Source of the DNA: Strigamia acuminata
Lineage: Eukaryota; Arthropoda; Chilopoda; Geophilomorpha; Linotaeniidae
Direction: 5' to 3'
Assembly (NCBI GenBank): GCA_949358305.1
Contig: OX442315.1
Coordinates: 36,544,427 to 36,608,426, forward strand
Length of the DNA stretch: 64,000 nucleotides
This document shows positions 52,844-64,000 of this stretch, piece after piece (the stretch's first letter is position 1; the number at the start of each line of letters is the position of its first letter). A program made the translations under genes and the position numbers. The notes beneath the pieces were generated by a model. It had not been told where the DNA came from and did not search any database. It saw only the letters and a list, made by a program, of their open reading frames with translations.

Positions 52844-54491
52844 TGTGACAAATTAGCAATAGATGGCGCCACTAGTACTAGCGGCAAATTCAACCTCGAA
52901 CTTACTATTTTCCAATAAATAGTTCACAAACATATTATTATGTTTGATACGACCAAATGTGATTCACATCGATAATATAAAGATATATTATCAATACTTA
53001 ATAAGATAAAATAGGTGTTACTGTTTTATCACCGATACATGACGAGAAACACGGTTTCGAATGTATTTCCGTTCTGTGTATCCATTTCCTGTCCCCGGTA
53101 TCCAGTTCCGGTTTATGCTAAAAGATTAGCATAATCCCAATTCGCATCTCCGTATCCACTTCCTGCGATACGAGATTGGTGGAACTTAATCCCACCGAGT
53201 ATAAAACTCCCTGACAACAGGAAGTTAGTTAGTTCTTGATTTCTGGTTATTTGGTATGTTCCGCATGTCAAATAACTGTTTCTTACTCAGGGCATGGGCC
53301 TACCGGTCCATGCATAGCATGGCTCTGCTGAGCCATGCAACCCCCGTCAACTGAAGGCGAAGTTCGGACTGTTCATGTTTCCGTCAAACGGTCTTGCCGA
53401 GGAGAAAGCCTCCCGCATAAGTATCCTCGTGGTCGGACAATAGAATCACGTGTGATACCAAAGTATTTAGTAACCGTCAGTAGCACTGTTACTGCAAGAG
53501 ATTGACTCCATCACCTGATGGTGCCAAAGCAGTCTGCATGAAAAACATGCAGTTACCGCCAGTAGCACTATGTGTTTGGGAAAGTTATATCTCTTCGGTG
53601 ATGGTGCCAAAGCAGTCTACTTATGAGTAGTATCTCGGGTGATTAATTCTGTTGTGCAGAACTGCGGGCTATATCCCCCTGAATACCAGTGCCGTCTCTC
53701 ACCGCACTGTTATTTAGGGCACGCGCGATACTGTTCTGCTCAGCAAGGCGAACTTTGACGGCAATTGTGTGTTGCGATGTTTTAACCCTAATTTATTTTG
53801 TAGTTGATAAAAAACCTTAATTGTTTAAACTTGGCAACAAGTTAACAACCGAAGTAAGTCACGAGACTTATTTCACTGTATGACGAATCAAATTCGTAAC
53901 AATAAATTGAATACAATTTATTGAGTTAATTTATTAAACTCACAACATCGCGAATTAAATATAATTCGCAAGCGGAACCTTGGCGAATAAATGACTTCAT
54001 TTATTCATTACCAATTTCCAACCCTAGTTGTGGCGGTGCACATGAGTCAACCGCACCTCTCGGATCGAGCCAGACAGCATTACACGGACCATTACACGAT
54101 ACGAACCAGGAACGCGAAGGAACCAGTTCCACGATTACGAAGCGCCGACGGAAGCCGCGAGGACACAGCCAGCCCGGCTATCTGATGACATCTATACTCG
54201 GTCGAGCGGGCGTTTTGCCGTTCCCGAACCCCGGATCACCAATTACCGTAATCATATTCTTTTTAGGGCTGTTTTACAGCCAATTTCATGTATAGTTTAA
54301 CTTGTATTTAACTTGCCAAATGTCGGCATTAGAATTTGTATAACTTTTAGATTTGATTCTATTGTTTGACAACAATAAATGTAGTGTTTTGAGAAACTTG
54401 TTGTCTTTATTTTATCTCGTATTATTCACTATTTCACGCGACTTATACCCGGTACTATCATGCGATAGGAGTTGTGGTCGTCACCGTCACA
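52844..54491 (+). repeat. Gypsy-2 3' LTR
   Basis: Same sequence as the 5' LTR by eye; followed by the TGCT duplication and then copy B sequence (TATAAAAGCCG). Confidence 0.95.
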
Positions 54492-54495
54492 TGCT

Positions 54496-55463
54496 ATAAA
54501 AGCCGTTGTAAAAATTTCTTACCCTAAAAAATGTCGGTTTCTTTCAAAAACCCGCCTGATAGCGCGTCTCGGTCTCGTACGAGATTTCGTCTTGGGACCT
54601 TCTGATCTTGTCTCGGAAAACCGAAACTTGAAAACGGCTGAGAGGAAGTATAAACTTCTACTATTTAAAAAAAAGAATCAGTCTTAAACTAAGCAATGTG
54701 GCAGACCGGTATTTTTTTTGTCACAATGCATTACAGTGCTGGCCAGTAACTTAACATTACTCTTCAAAGCCTACCATATATAATCTTTGGTTTTTAGCAG
54801 TCCTTTTTCACTTAATCAGTTCAGGAGTTCACCAAATATAGAATAAAAAGCAACAAAAGTTTTGATGCCCATTTGGTTCCAGTGTCCAGGGCCCCTACAC
54901 CATATCGTCAGAGCTGCATCCTGATTGCAGTCAATCAGGACAGAGGATTCAGCAAGGTCTCTTCATGGCTTGACTGCCATCTTGGAGACGGTTCAATCTC
55001 CAGTCCTGTGCTGACTGATTGTGAGAGCTCTACAATGAAGCGGTGTGATCGCTCTCAAGTCCGAAATGACTTGAGGCGACTCATTGGCGGTGCTGCAATG
55101 CATGGGAAATGCAATCCGACCATGCTGCCCAAGTGGTCCTTGATCACGTGGTCGGTTGTTGGACTGGGAATGGCAACCCAGCGACTTAGGCGATAACATG
55201 GTGAACGCGCAACCCCTAGATAACTGCAATAAAGATTATACAATCCAAAACTGTGCGTTTCTTGTGTTGTTCCTTATTGTGAATAGTGTTCAAACGCCCC
55301 ATGTTCCTCCCCTGGCCATGAGGGGCCCGACCGCCACTTACAATTTGTTGACATTTTTTAACGATAAGAACTCATTCTGTTTATTTCGTAATAAAATAAT
55401 GCTGAAATGAAATATCAGCGCTCATAAGAAGATAATTCTAACCTGATTGTACGACCACTATAG
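54496..55463 (+). other. Intron 2 of LRAT copy B, right of Gypsy-2
   Basis: Matches copy A 15413–16414 with indels; ~110 bp near 55010–55125 are missing from copy A. Ends in ACCACTATAG before exon 3. Confidence 0.5.
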
Positions 55464-56323
55464 CGTTCTCCTCCAATATTCAAATGGGAAACAGTAACAA
55501 TCGATAAACCGATTTATGGTCAGAAGGAAAAACAAGTGGGTTACAGAGGCATAACTAACACAGAGAAAGCAAAGGATCACAAACCCAAAACTGACACGGA
55601 GAAAGAAAAGGATCACAAACCCAGAACTGACACGGAGAAAGCAAAGGAGGAGAAACCCAGAACTGACGAGGAGAAAGCAAGGGATAACCAAAATAAAGTA
55701 CTTTTTCACACGCACAAAAAAAATTAACTTACTGTGTATAAAAATTTTCTTAAGGGTCAACCGAGTCCGACTGTGGAGCCATTTCTACCAGGCGACCTGA
55801 AAAAATTGTGCATGGAGATCAAAACTCCCAATAACGCATCTGACAAGGCATCACACACAGAAAAACCGGTAAATTTATATATATTTTTAAATTATTGATT
55901 TAAATTTAATTACTTATTTTATTTCAGGATCAAAAAAGCCTAATTGCTATTTCAGACGACATTGAGGAAAAGGATAGGAAGTTTAGGCAACGAAATGTGA
56001 TTATCCACGGTTTTGCAGAGTCAAACGACAGTTGGTTAGATGATTTTTTGAAAGTGAAAAAGTTGCTTCGGGATCTTGATTTGAAAGATGCCTTAGTTAT
56101 TCCCACAAATATTCGTGAGATTAAACGTTTGGGGAAGTTTGAGCCGCCAAAAATACGACTTCTTAGACTGAAATTCGATGTGGTGGAAAATCGAAATTTA
56201 TTTTTTCACACTGCTACTGCACTGCTACGGCAATTTCCAGAGTACAGAAGGTTATACGTCAAAGACGACCTTACGAAAATGCAGTTGCACTCGTTAAATA
56301 AGGAAAGAATAAAATATCTTTAA
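55464..56323 (+). CDS. Proposed C-terminal exons of LRAT copy B: charged repeats and LINE-ORF1-like domain
   Basis: Three phase-0 exons are proposed: 55464–55697, 55755–55868 and 55928–56323. The first contains four charged repeats of the type TDTEKAKDHKPR. The last encodes 131 residues resembling the conserved RNA-binding segment of LINE ORF1-like proteins (RNVIIHGF, IKRLGKFEPPKIRLLRLKF, VKDDLT). Copy A keeps the frame of the first exon despite a 3-base indel, which supports coding. Linking these exons to the LRAT exons is inferred from matching phase and position; they could equally be a separate gene with a missing 5' end. Confidence 0.5.
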
Positions 56324-57462
56324 AGGAATTTCGATTTGAATGTTGGTTATGTCATTATACACTGCCATCAAAATACAGAATAAACATTAAAATTACAACT
56401 ATTAATAATAAATGATATTTTTGTTTTAAATTTAAAACTTTGGACTTCTTTGGATAAATGTAAATCTAATATCACAATTTTTAACATAGAAATTTCTAAA
56501 TTGAAATGTTTTCAGAATAATTTTTTAAAATGTAATTTTAAAGAAATTGAAGCTGAATAAAACAGATTTGGATGGTGCATGATGAAAATGTTTGACGTGT
56601 TAAGGAACACAAATGTCTTTTTTTTAAGATTTACTATTAATTTCTATAAGGGGACGCGGCAGATGAAACGCGGCACAAAATGACGAATCTGAGTGAGACG
56701 TTGGTGGATGTAATTAAAAACAACGTGCAATTTAATGTGATTGTGATTAATTATAAAAGTTTCTCACCTAACTATTTTACCATACTCGGAGATTATCCCT
56801 CATCTGCATTGAAGTTGAAATCTGAGCATCTAGAATCTTGTATATTGTAAATAGTGTTGTCATACCGGTGAGTCATGATATTTAACTGCTCAACGCCCAA
56901 GATGAACGGTGGCTAATCTAAGAGTATCCCACGGACCTGGACCCACGCGCGAACCAACGTGCGCGTAAAATTAGTTATTTAAATCATACTCAACTAGAAT
57001 TTTCGTGACAAAACTATAGATTTTATTGATGAATTGTTACATTTAGGATACATGAGATGTGTGAATAAAATTCCAAAAATAACATCTTTGATACAATAAT
57101 ATAATACCAGTACTTTTCTGGTTATAATAACTACCCATTAATTGTCAGTAATTGGTGTCCTGTTGTCACCAACCCAAAAACAAAGAACAAATCAAGTTAA
57201 AATATTTCCAAACCGACAACGTTCCACACAAATTAATTCACCTGCAAAATTATCCCATTGCGACACACAAAACACAAATATCTTGTGATAACAAAATATT
57301 TTCTATAAATTTATGAAAAATATATATTTTTCTTAACATCACACAACTATGATGCATTAACAAATCTCAAACCTATTGAAATTCAATAGTATATCATAAA
57401 TTGTAGTTCATTTTTATCTTAAAATTTACTCCGCAATCCTCATTTTATCCATTAGATCAACT
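56324..57462. other. Intergenic region between LRAT copy B and the right helicase gene
   Basis: AT-rich, convergent 3' flanks of a plus-strand and a minus-strand gene. A GC-richer patch with CACGCGCG and GTGCGCG lies near 56950. I see no gene or clear repeat. Confidence 0.6.
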
Positions 57463-60400
57463 TTACACAATTTGGCAACCATTTTGTTCTGGAGGGCTAT
57501 CTGATTCTTGATACATATCTTCTTCGTCTTCCAGTTCTCTTAAGCGTCTTACTGATTTCCTCTGTGTAGTGGCTGGGTACGACTTCAGCAAATCAGTCTT
57601 CGTATACTGTTTTCTTCCACCAAATTGTTGTTTAAACCCACTCGGATAAGTTCTGTTTCGATTTACTGCTTCTGGTTTAAACTAAAAACGCATATGTTTA
57701 TCTTTTTCTTAAAATTCAGTATTTCCAGGGTTGTAGCTGCTACCAATAACAAGACTTAATTCAAACCAGTCTAAATACATATTTTATCCAGCTGCATAAA
57801 CAACTAAAATGTTCGTGACTGTTTAACTACAATAAATTTTAAAGAGCAGACTAAACCGGCTGCCATTTTTAAGTTAGATCGAGGCAACCCTCATTTAAGC
57901 TGACCAGATCAAATACCATCAAATTTCTATTTGAAATTTGGAGTTTATACTTTCCAAATGCTACTTTTAATGCCAGAATTAACTTTAAATGCCCGCTGGA
58001 TACCAATTATGGTGGTAGCAATTACACCCAGTTTATTCTTAAATCTTAAAATTATTAGTCTTACCTTATTTATCTTCGGAGCTTTCCGAAACTCTTCGCA
58101 CGTTTGTCCATAGTGATACACCACATCACATCTATAAATAAATCGATTAAACTCTCAAACATTACACAATTTAATCGAATTTCCTTACTGCAAACACAGT
58201 TTGTTGTAGCATTTTAAACACTGATCACCACGCGCGTAAAATGGAAAAACACCGTCACAATCTGGTACTGGACAAAAAAACACGTTTCTCGGATTCTTTC
58301 GAATATAATCGGCGACTGCCCGAGAAGCAAGATCTCGGATGACAAGGGGACAAATCTGTTGCAAATTCCTCAAATCTCGATAAACAATTGGAGCGTTGCA
58401 TCCCTTAAAACATTCAAAGCAATCAGTATCAAGTTAGCTTCATTTGGTCAACAATTCAAATATTTACTTGCGCGATGCAGCAAACTGGTATTTCCGTATT
58501 CAAAAGTAGAGCACAAATGCACGGACTGCAGTAAATGTGACCACAATAGTCCATTCGATAATTATTTTCGTGTTCCAATGGATCATCTGAACATATTGGA
58601 CACAGTTCCGAGCTAGGCTTCTCGCTTTTCATATTCTGTATGTTTGATTTAATCAATTCAAGTTCACTCATTATCTGAAAAGTGAAAAAAGTTAAAGAAT
58701 ATTTAATAACTGGAGATGAAATCTCATACCTTTCGTTCGTTTCCACCCCAAACAACTAGGGTTTTCGAGTAAATGTCTAAGACAACATGTACTGCTTCAA
58801 CGCACGTTTGAAAACCCTTCAAATCAGAGCCAAACTTTTCAATGAGCTTACGAACCATTCCTGCTTCATAGCAGCAATATTTCAATGGTTTCATGGTTAC
58901 AAATAAATCATCTTTTGATTGAAGAATCCTGAAATCGTTCATAATTTTTAATATTATTATTATTATTGCTTTTGCAAGTTTTAAGAATTCACAGTGACTA
59001 CGGAACTTGGGATGCACCAATAACTAAAAATACCAAATATTATCGAATAGTGTTATTTATGGCCGAATTAGCCAAATAACCGAATGTCTGCCGAATATTA
59101 GATGAATCCCTAGTAACTACACTGCTGGACACATTTTTGTTAACACCTATCAGGTTCAAATACCGTATTGACCCTTAACTCGCGTATTTAGTGGCATGCC
59201 ACCGTAAGGGAGACGAAAATTACGTGTCTAAAACAAATCAAATGTGCCTTTCTTCGTATATTTCCCAGATTTCATGCTTTGTATTTGAACTTCTTGGGTG
59301 TTCACAAAAAAGTGTGTCCTAAGATCAAACAAATGTACAAATATACAAACTTACGACTGGACATCACGAACTGCCTGAGAATTTCCAACGACTACAATTT
59401 CATTTGCATACTTCTTGTACTTAATAAAAGCATTCCACTTTTTTGAAACCATAGCAAATTCTCGTACTAAACTAGCATCTTCAAACGAAAAACCCGCGGG
59501 AAACGCATAAAACGCCAAGTCTATTCTTGTTCCACTGAATTTCGAGGTCAAAATGTGATAAAGTCTATTGACATCTTCAACTTTGCTCGCTTCAAACTTA
59601 ATAACTCTTCTGTCATTGCTGGCAGTTTCATTAGAGACATGCAGGTAACGGCTTTTATCCTGCTTAAAGCTATTTTCTTGCGAAATGTCATTAACAAAAG
59701 CATCTTTATGGTAAGAAAACAATTCCTCAGTGTAAAAAACATTACAATACTTAGTTTCAAATATAGACACTGGACAGTTATCTATTTCTAACTGCCTAAG
59801 TAAATCAATAGCATCTTGACTAACATTCACACTGCTGATGGTTATATTAGCAACCCACATCTCGTCTTTATCTTCTGGTTTTCGGACAGAAATAATCACA
59901 TCATCTCCGACAATTGGACTTATCAAACGCCTCAATTTATCTCCGTTCAAATTCACTTCGTGTTTACTTGAAACGAAGCTTTGTTCTTGGGTCAAGTGCA
60001 AAAAGAATTTTAGATCCAAACCATCTAATATTTCTTCAAGGGCGGCTTCCAACTCTGCTTTGGTTAAGGTTCGATGCAATCCACGAAAGAGTATTCTTCT
60101 GTCTTCAATTTCAAAATCCATAAAAGCCAAATCAAGACAAGTCTTCCTTTTCCTAGCTATTGTTCTCTCAACTGCATCCGATGAAAGATATTTATTCAGA
60201 CTAGCAACTCCAGTTCCACAGTTTAGTCTTCTTGTCCAAGACATCTTCAGTACGGTAAACGGCGGAAGTTTATCAACAGAACTTTTGTCAACCATTGCTT
60301 TGAGTGGATATCTTTTCGCTTTCTCACTTAACGCCATCTGAGCTGACTTCGGATTGTTGTACATCACTACAACTTGCTTAGCTGAATCACGTTTCCCATC

Positions 60401-63400
60401 TGCTTTTTCACTCTGATGTATCACCCGTCCGTATCTTCCAAAGTACTCGATAATTCCACCAGTTGGCTCCAACAAAGGTGGAAAAACAACAACTTTCAAG
60501 AACTCCTTCGGCATCAGCAACTGCAACACCTCAGCACGTTTTCCCCAAACTATCTTCAAGCCAGAATCCTTACACATCTCAAACTCCCACAACTCATTTA
60601 CCAAGGATTCTCTTGCAGAAGCAATGGCTTTGTTTATTTCATTTAAAACTCGAGGTTTCACTTCCAACTTGCAATTCACTTTCAATTCACCTTCACGGGT
60701 GTTATAAGCGAAGCGTACTTTGGACTTGATATTGCTCAATCTATGTTCCCACTCTGTCTTCAGTTGTCCCTTATTTCCAACAAAGACTGATCTCATAATG
60801 TGTGGTCCAAGAGGCTTTATCACAATCACATCATTTGAATATCCAACTTGGTTTTTCACATTGTCTGCAACTTCAACGTCCATTGGAATAAAGTTGACCG
60901 CATACTCCATACCACCAAACTTCCATAATGTTTCATACGCAATACTCTGAGGTGACTTCTCATTTGATCTCGAGTGAGGCAACAGGTTCACCAGTTTCTT
61001 GTCGGCGCTACATTCGTACAAATACTTTTTATTTCTTGCAACGCAAAAATTCTCCCTCCAAGACAATGCAATCAGCTTTTTCAATCTAATCATCCAATCA
61101 GAAGGCACTTTGGTATCAATATTGAAAGTGTACTTCACCGACTTCAAAACCCTTTGTAGTTCAGCAACTTGAACAGCAATACTATTCCTGATTTCGCAGT
61201 CAATATCCCTCGACGTTTCATCTTCTTTTAGGTACTTGGCCAGCAACTGAAGCAGATTGTCATTATTTACACCATTTAAACAATCTGATAAGTATTTGTG
61301 CATCTGTGATGTCGATGCAATTGCACAAAAGCATAGAGTAACAAATCCAATCCCTTCTTCTATTCCATTGACAAGCAAACTCGCTAAATGAATATCAAGT
61401 GGCAATGCCAACATTTTGCTTCCTTTCTCCGTGATGCCGTAATCGTTTATCGCCTTCAAATTTTCCAGCGCTTTGGTTGTCGATAAAATCTCATCGTACT
61501 CCAGAAAATACAGAAAGCTGAATACAACAGGTTTCATTCCAAACTGGAAGACTGAAAGTACCTGAAACTCGGTCGACTTGCTTCTTCTGACTGACCTATC
61601 TGGAGGGATGTCGGTAAATTTAAATCGATACAGTTTTCCAACATCGTCGCATTTCATGCTTTGGTAATCCGTGGAGTCGTCGTTTGGGTACACCGTCTCG
61701 ACGCTATTACTGAATGGGCCAGTGCTGTGATGGGTAACAAGTCCCGAATCAAGGATTAATTTCACATTATTTATGCTTATTACGGTCTCCAATTCACACG
61801 TGGTTAGAATGATGCAACGGCTTTTCGATCTTTCGATGCGTGTATAATTTGTGTGAAAGTCCATTTTCAGTAGTAATTTGAACACTTTGATTTGAGACTG
61901 GATCGTTGCATCTCTAGCTAATAACTGTGCAGTTTGATTGACAACAGGAATGTTTGGTAGAAACACCAAAATATTGCCAGCAGATTCCCCAGAATTGACA
62001 ATACCAATTATTTTGTTCACATAATCTATGACGTAATGCTCACTCGTGGTGTTTATCTCGATTTTCTCAATTGGAAAAAATTTAGTGTCAATTTCAATAA
62101 CCGGTGCATTGTTCAGATAGTTGGACACATGTTGTGACACATCAAACGTGCACAAAACAACAAGTTTGAGGTCTCTTCGCGATGGCAAAATCGATCTTAC
62201 ATAGGCCAATATCATTTCAGTTGCTGGAGACTTCAACTGAACCTCATCTATTACGATGTGTGAATATCCATTTAATAAAGCATTTGAGAAACATTCATTC
62301 AACAGCGTTCTGTCTGTAACAAACAAAATTCTCTTCTTGTGATCACGATTATGCAGTGCGTGACACACGGTCGATTCAGCAGCAATGCCCTTGGACAATC
62401 GATCCATGACAAGAGACGCCAATTGCACGTGTGGTTGGACGCAGAGAATCTGGCTTTTCGAATCTGGTAACATCTGACGAATGTACTGAATCACTTGAGT
62501 GGATTTTCCACTTCCCGGGTTTCCTGCTACGATTGTAACCGGATTACGTCCAACAGAAATGGTAATGCTGTTGCGGTAATTGTATATTGGTAATGCTTTC
62601 GTCAAGTATTCACATTCAATAAGCATTTCTTCTAGCAATCGGCCATGCTGGTAGGATTTGTTAAGAATTGTTTTGGAGGCAATGATGAATTCATCTTTGA
62701 TTGAATCCATTAGTCGAAGCTTGTTGTAGATCATCTTCAGTTCATCGTTCAGCAATGAATTGCTGCTTTGGAAAGCATCACCAGCTATCAAAGCATCCAG
62801 TCTGAGTTTCAGTGTGCCATACTTGACTTCGTGCTCTTTCAAATAATAGTCTTTTGCTGCCTCCGCAGAATCAAAGCGTTTAGCCGATGTCGCTTCTTGA
62901 ATATTGTCATCTTCACCCGTTGCACTTCTGATGATTTGGATGTCGTACAATTTAAGAGACTTCACTGAAACCAGCTGTTTTGCAACTTTTCTTGCCCGGC
63001 TAAGACTGGGACAAATCAAGGAGTAGCAATGCTTACTGTCTTTGCTGGATACCAAAGATAAATTTTCGAATACTTCAATTTCGTTGTTCAAAATTTTTCT
63101 CAATTCTGCCAAAGCGACTTTTACATCGATACAAAATGTTATCTTTGTCGAACAAGACACCGGTTCGTTTGGTACATTGCTTCCAGATTTTCCAATATCA
63201 AGATTTTCTGCTGAGCTCGCTTGAGGCTCGTTTAAGAACAGTCTAATGTTACTTCCCAAAAGATCAGCATTTTGTAATAATTCTACGGCGCGATTTGCAG
63301 CGGCTTTTGAGGAAAACACAACGGTCGCCTTTTTTGGTGGTAATGGTATATGTAGCACATTCCCACCATGAGAATTCATCAACTTGGCCAAACAAAACTT

Positions 63401-64000
63401 AATCCTTTTCACATCAATCCTCTGCGGTAAATTGACAACACTAACTGATGTTGGACCTGATTGAGCATATTGCTGATTTTCTGCAGCTCTACTATCACTA
63501 CCAGACAAAACTAGTTTAAGTTTCCATCCAAACACATCTTGATCCTGCAATGACTTCAGAGCAGCGTAAGCAGAAGATCGAGATGAAAACCGAATCGAAG
63601 CTTCTTTCGGTGGCGGAGTTATGCTCAGTACTTTTCCTCCAAACGAATGGACCAATTGATTCAAGCGGAATATAATTTTTATGTCATCTTTGACCTTTGG
63701 CAAATTCATTGCAGTTACCAACACTGCTTCATCCACATTCTGTTCCTTTCTTGTAGCACCTCCAGATGCAACTTCTTCCTGTTTAAACTCCGGTGTCATT
63801 TCTTCTTCTTCGGAGTCTTTACTTGACTTGGTCAAACAAAGTTTAATCTTGGATCCAAACACATCTGCATTTTGTAAGAAGGCTATGGCTCGGTTTGCAT
63901 CAGACTCCGTTGAAAACTTAACACCAGCTTGTTTTATTGGTATTGGGATATGCGAGACGCTTCCACCAAAAGGATCCACCAACTGTCCTAAGCGACTTTT
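57463..64000 (-). CDS. Right helicase gene: RRMs–DExH helicase–KH–RING/IBR fusion, 5' end outside the window
   Basis: Paralogue of the left gene with the same exon plan. Exons, 5' to 3': beyond 64000–59355, 58928–58730, 58674–58468, 58403–58189, 58131–58065, 57681–57463. Exon lengths 199, ~207 and 215 nearly equal those of the left gene. Visible here: three tandem RRMs at the start (e.g. VNLPQRIDVKRI, DVFGSKIKL), P-loop GNPGSGKS, DEVQ box, helicase-associated region, KH-like GPHIMRSVFVG segment, RRM-like region, RING (CPIC...CGHIYCSPC) and IBR (CPVPDCDG...HYGQTC). The tail is only 72 residues and ends CQIV, a CaaX-like sequence. Motif VI of helicases is absent and the DEAH box is altered, as in the left gene. 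The NYN domain, if present, lies past the edge. Confidence 0.88.
58929..59354 (-). other. Intron of the right helicase gene
   Basis: 426-bp intron between the large exon and the 199-bp exon; the matching intron of the left gene is only 62 bp. No element with clear ends is seen in the extra sequence. Confidence 0.6.

Larger units (their letters stand above)
40364..54491 (+). mobile_element. Gypsy-2: complete, apparently young Gypsy element
   Basis: 14.1-kb element with 1648-bp LTRs that show no difference in my line-by-line reading (40364–42011, 52844–54491), and TGCT duplications at 40360–40363 and 54492–54495. Gag, Pol and ORF3 are all open. A -1 frameshift signal links gag and pol. A third ORF of unknown function lies in the env position. 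Matching LTRs and intact ORFs indicate a recent insertion and possible activity. It lies within intron 2 of LRAT copy B, and the empty site is kept in copy A. Confidence 0.95.
36946..55631 (+). repeat. Segmental duplication, copy B (LRAT locus)
   Basis: Second copy of the unit at 10783–16552, same orientation, interrupted by Gypsy-2 (40364–54491). Beyond 55631 the tail of the LRAT gene continues, where copy A has been cut by the Gypsy-3 junction. Confidence 0.85.

Noticed and set aside
1-64000. tRNA, rRNA or snRNA genes
   Set aside because: No cloverleaf with conserved A and B boxes or rRNA-like segment was noticed; the only tRNA-related sequences are the retroelement primer-binding sites.

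Overview
The window is eukaryotic, most likely from an arthropod. The genes have GT–AG introns, many only 52–71 bp long. The Copia element is primed by an internal fragment of initiator tRNA-Met, as in insect copia, and Tc1, MULE, hAT-like and Harbinger-like elements are dense. I cannot name the species.

Two large paralogous host genes lie on the minus strand at the two ends (623–9719 and 57463 to beyond 64000). Each encodes a fusion protein with RNA-recognition (RRM) modules, a divergent DExH helicase core with its helicase-associated region, KH-like and RRM-like segments, and a RING–IBR pair. The left gene also shows an NYN/PIN-like nuclease domain at its N-terminus; the same part of the right gene lies outside the window. 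Both C-termini end in CaaX-like tetrapeptides. A 208-bp orphan fragment of the right-hand type sits at 36738–36945.

Between them is a segmental duplication carrying an LRAT-domain (NlpC/P60-like acyltransferase) gene on the plus strand: copy A at 10783–16552 and copy B at 36946–55631. Both copies start with a Src-like N-myristoylation motif. Copy A has lost the catalytic cysteine (Cys to Tyr). Copy B keeps it but has a 0.6-kb insertion in exon 2. Copy B probably continues into a charged repeat tail and a LINE-ORF1-like last exon.

The rest is nested transposons. Starting outside and going in: a rearranged Tc1 element (35399–36735) contains a 5'-deleted Gypsy element (Gypsy-3, 16556–35398). 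The third ORF of Gypsy-3 is split by an intact MULE (17371–19276). Its 3' LTR is split by a Copia element (22686–35260). The Copia 5' LTR holds a Tc1/mariner-type MITE (22751–23506), and its interior holds a second Gypsy (Gypsy-1, 27807–33121). Separately, a complete Gypsy with 1648-bp LTRs that look identical (Gypsy-2, 40364–54491) sits in copy B; copy A preserves the empty site.

Most notable observations: the NYN–RRM–helicase–RING/IBR–CaaX architecture; a conserved zinc-ribbon ORF3 in the env position of two distinct Gypsy elements; an MBD/TAM-like domain after the Copia integrase; a textbook -1 frameshift signal between gag and pol of Gypsy-2; and the LRAT pair with one catalytically dead member.
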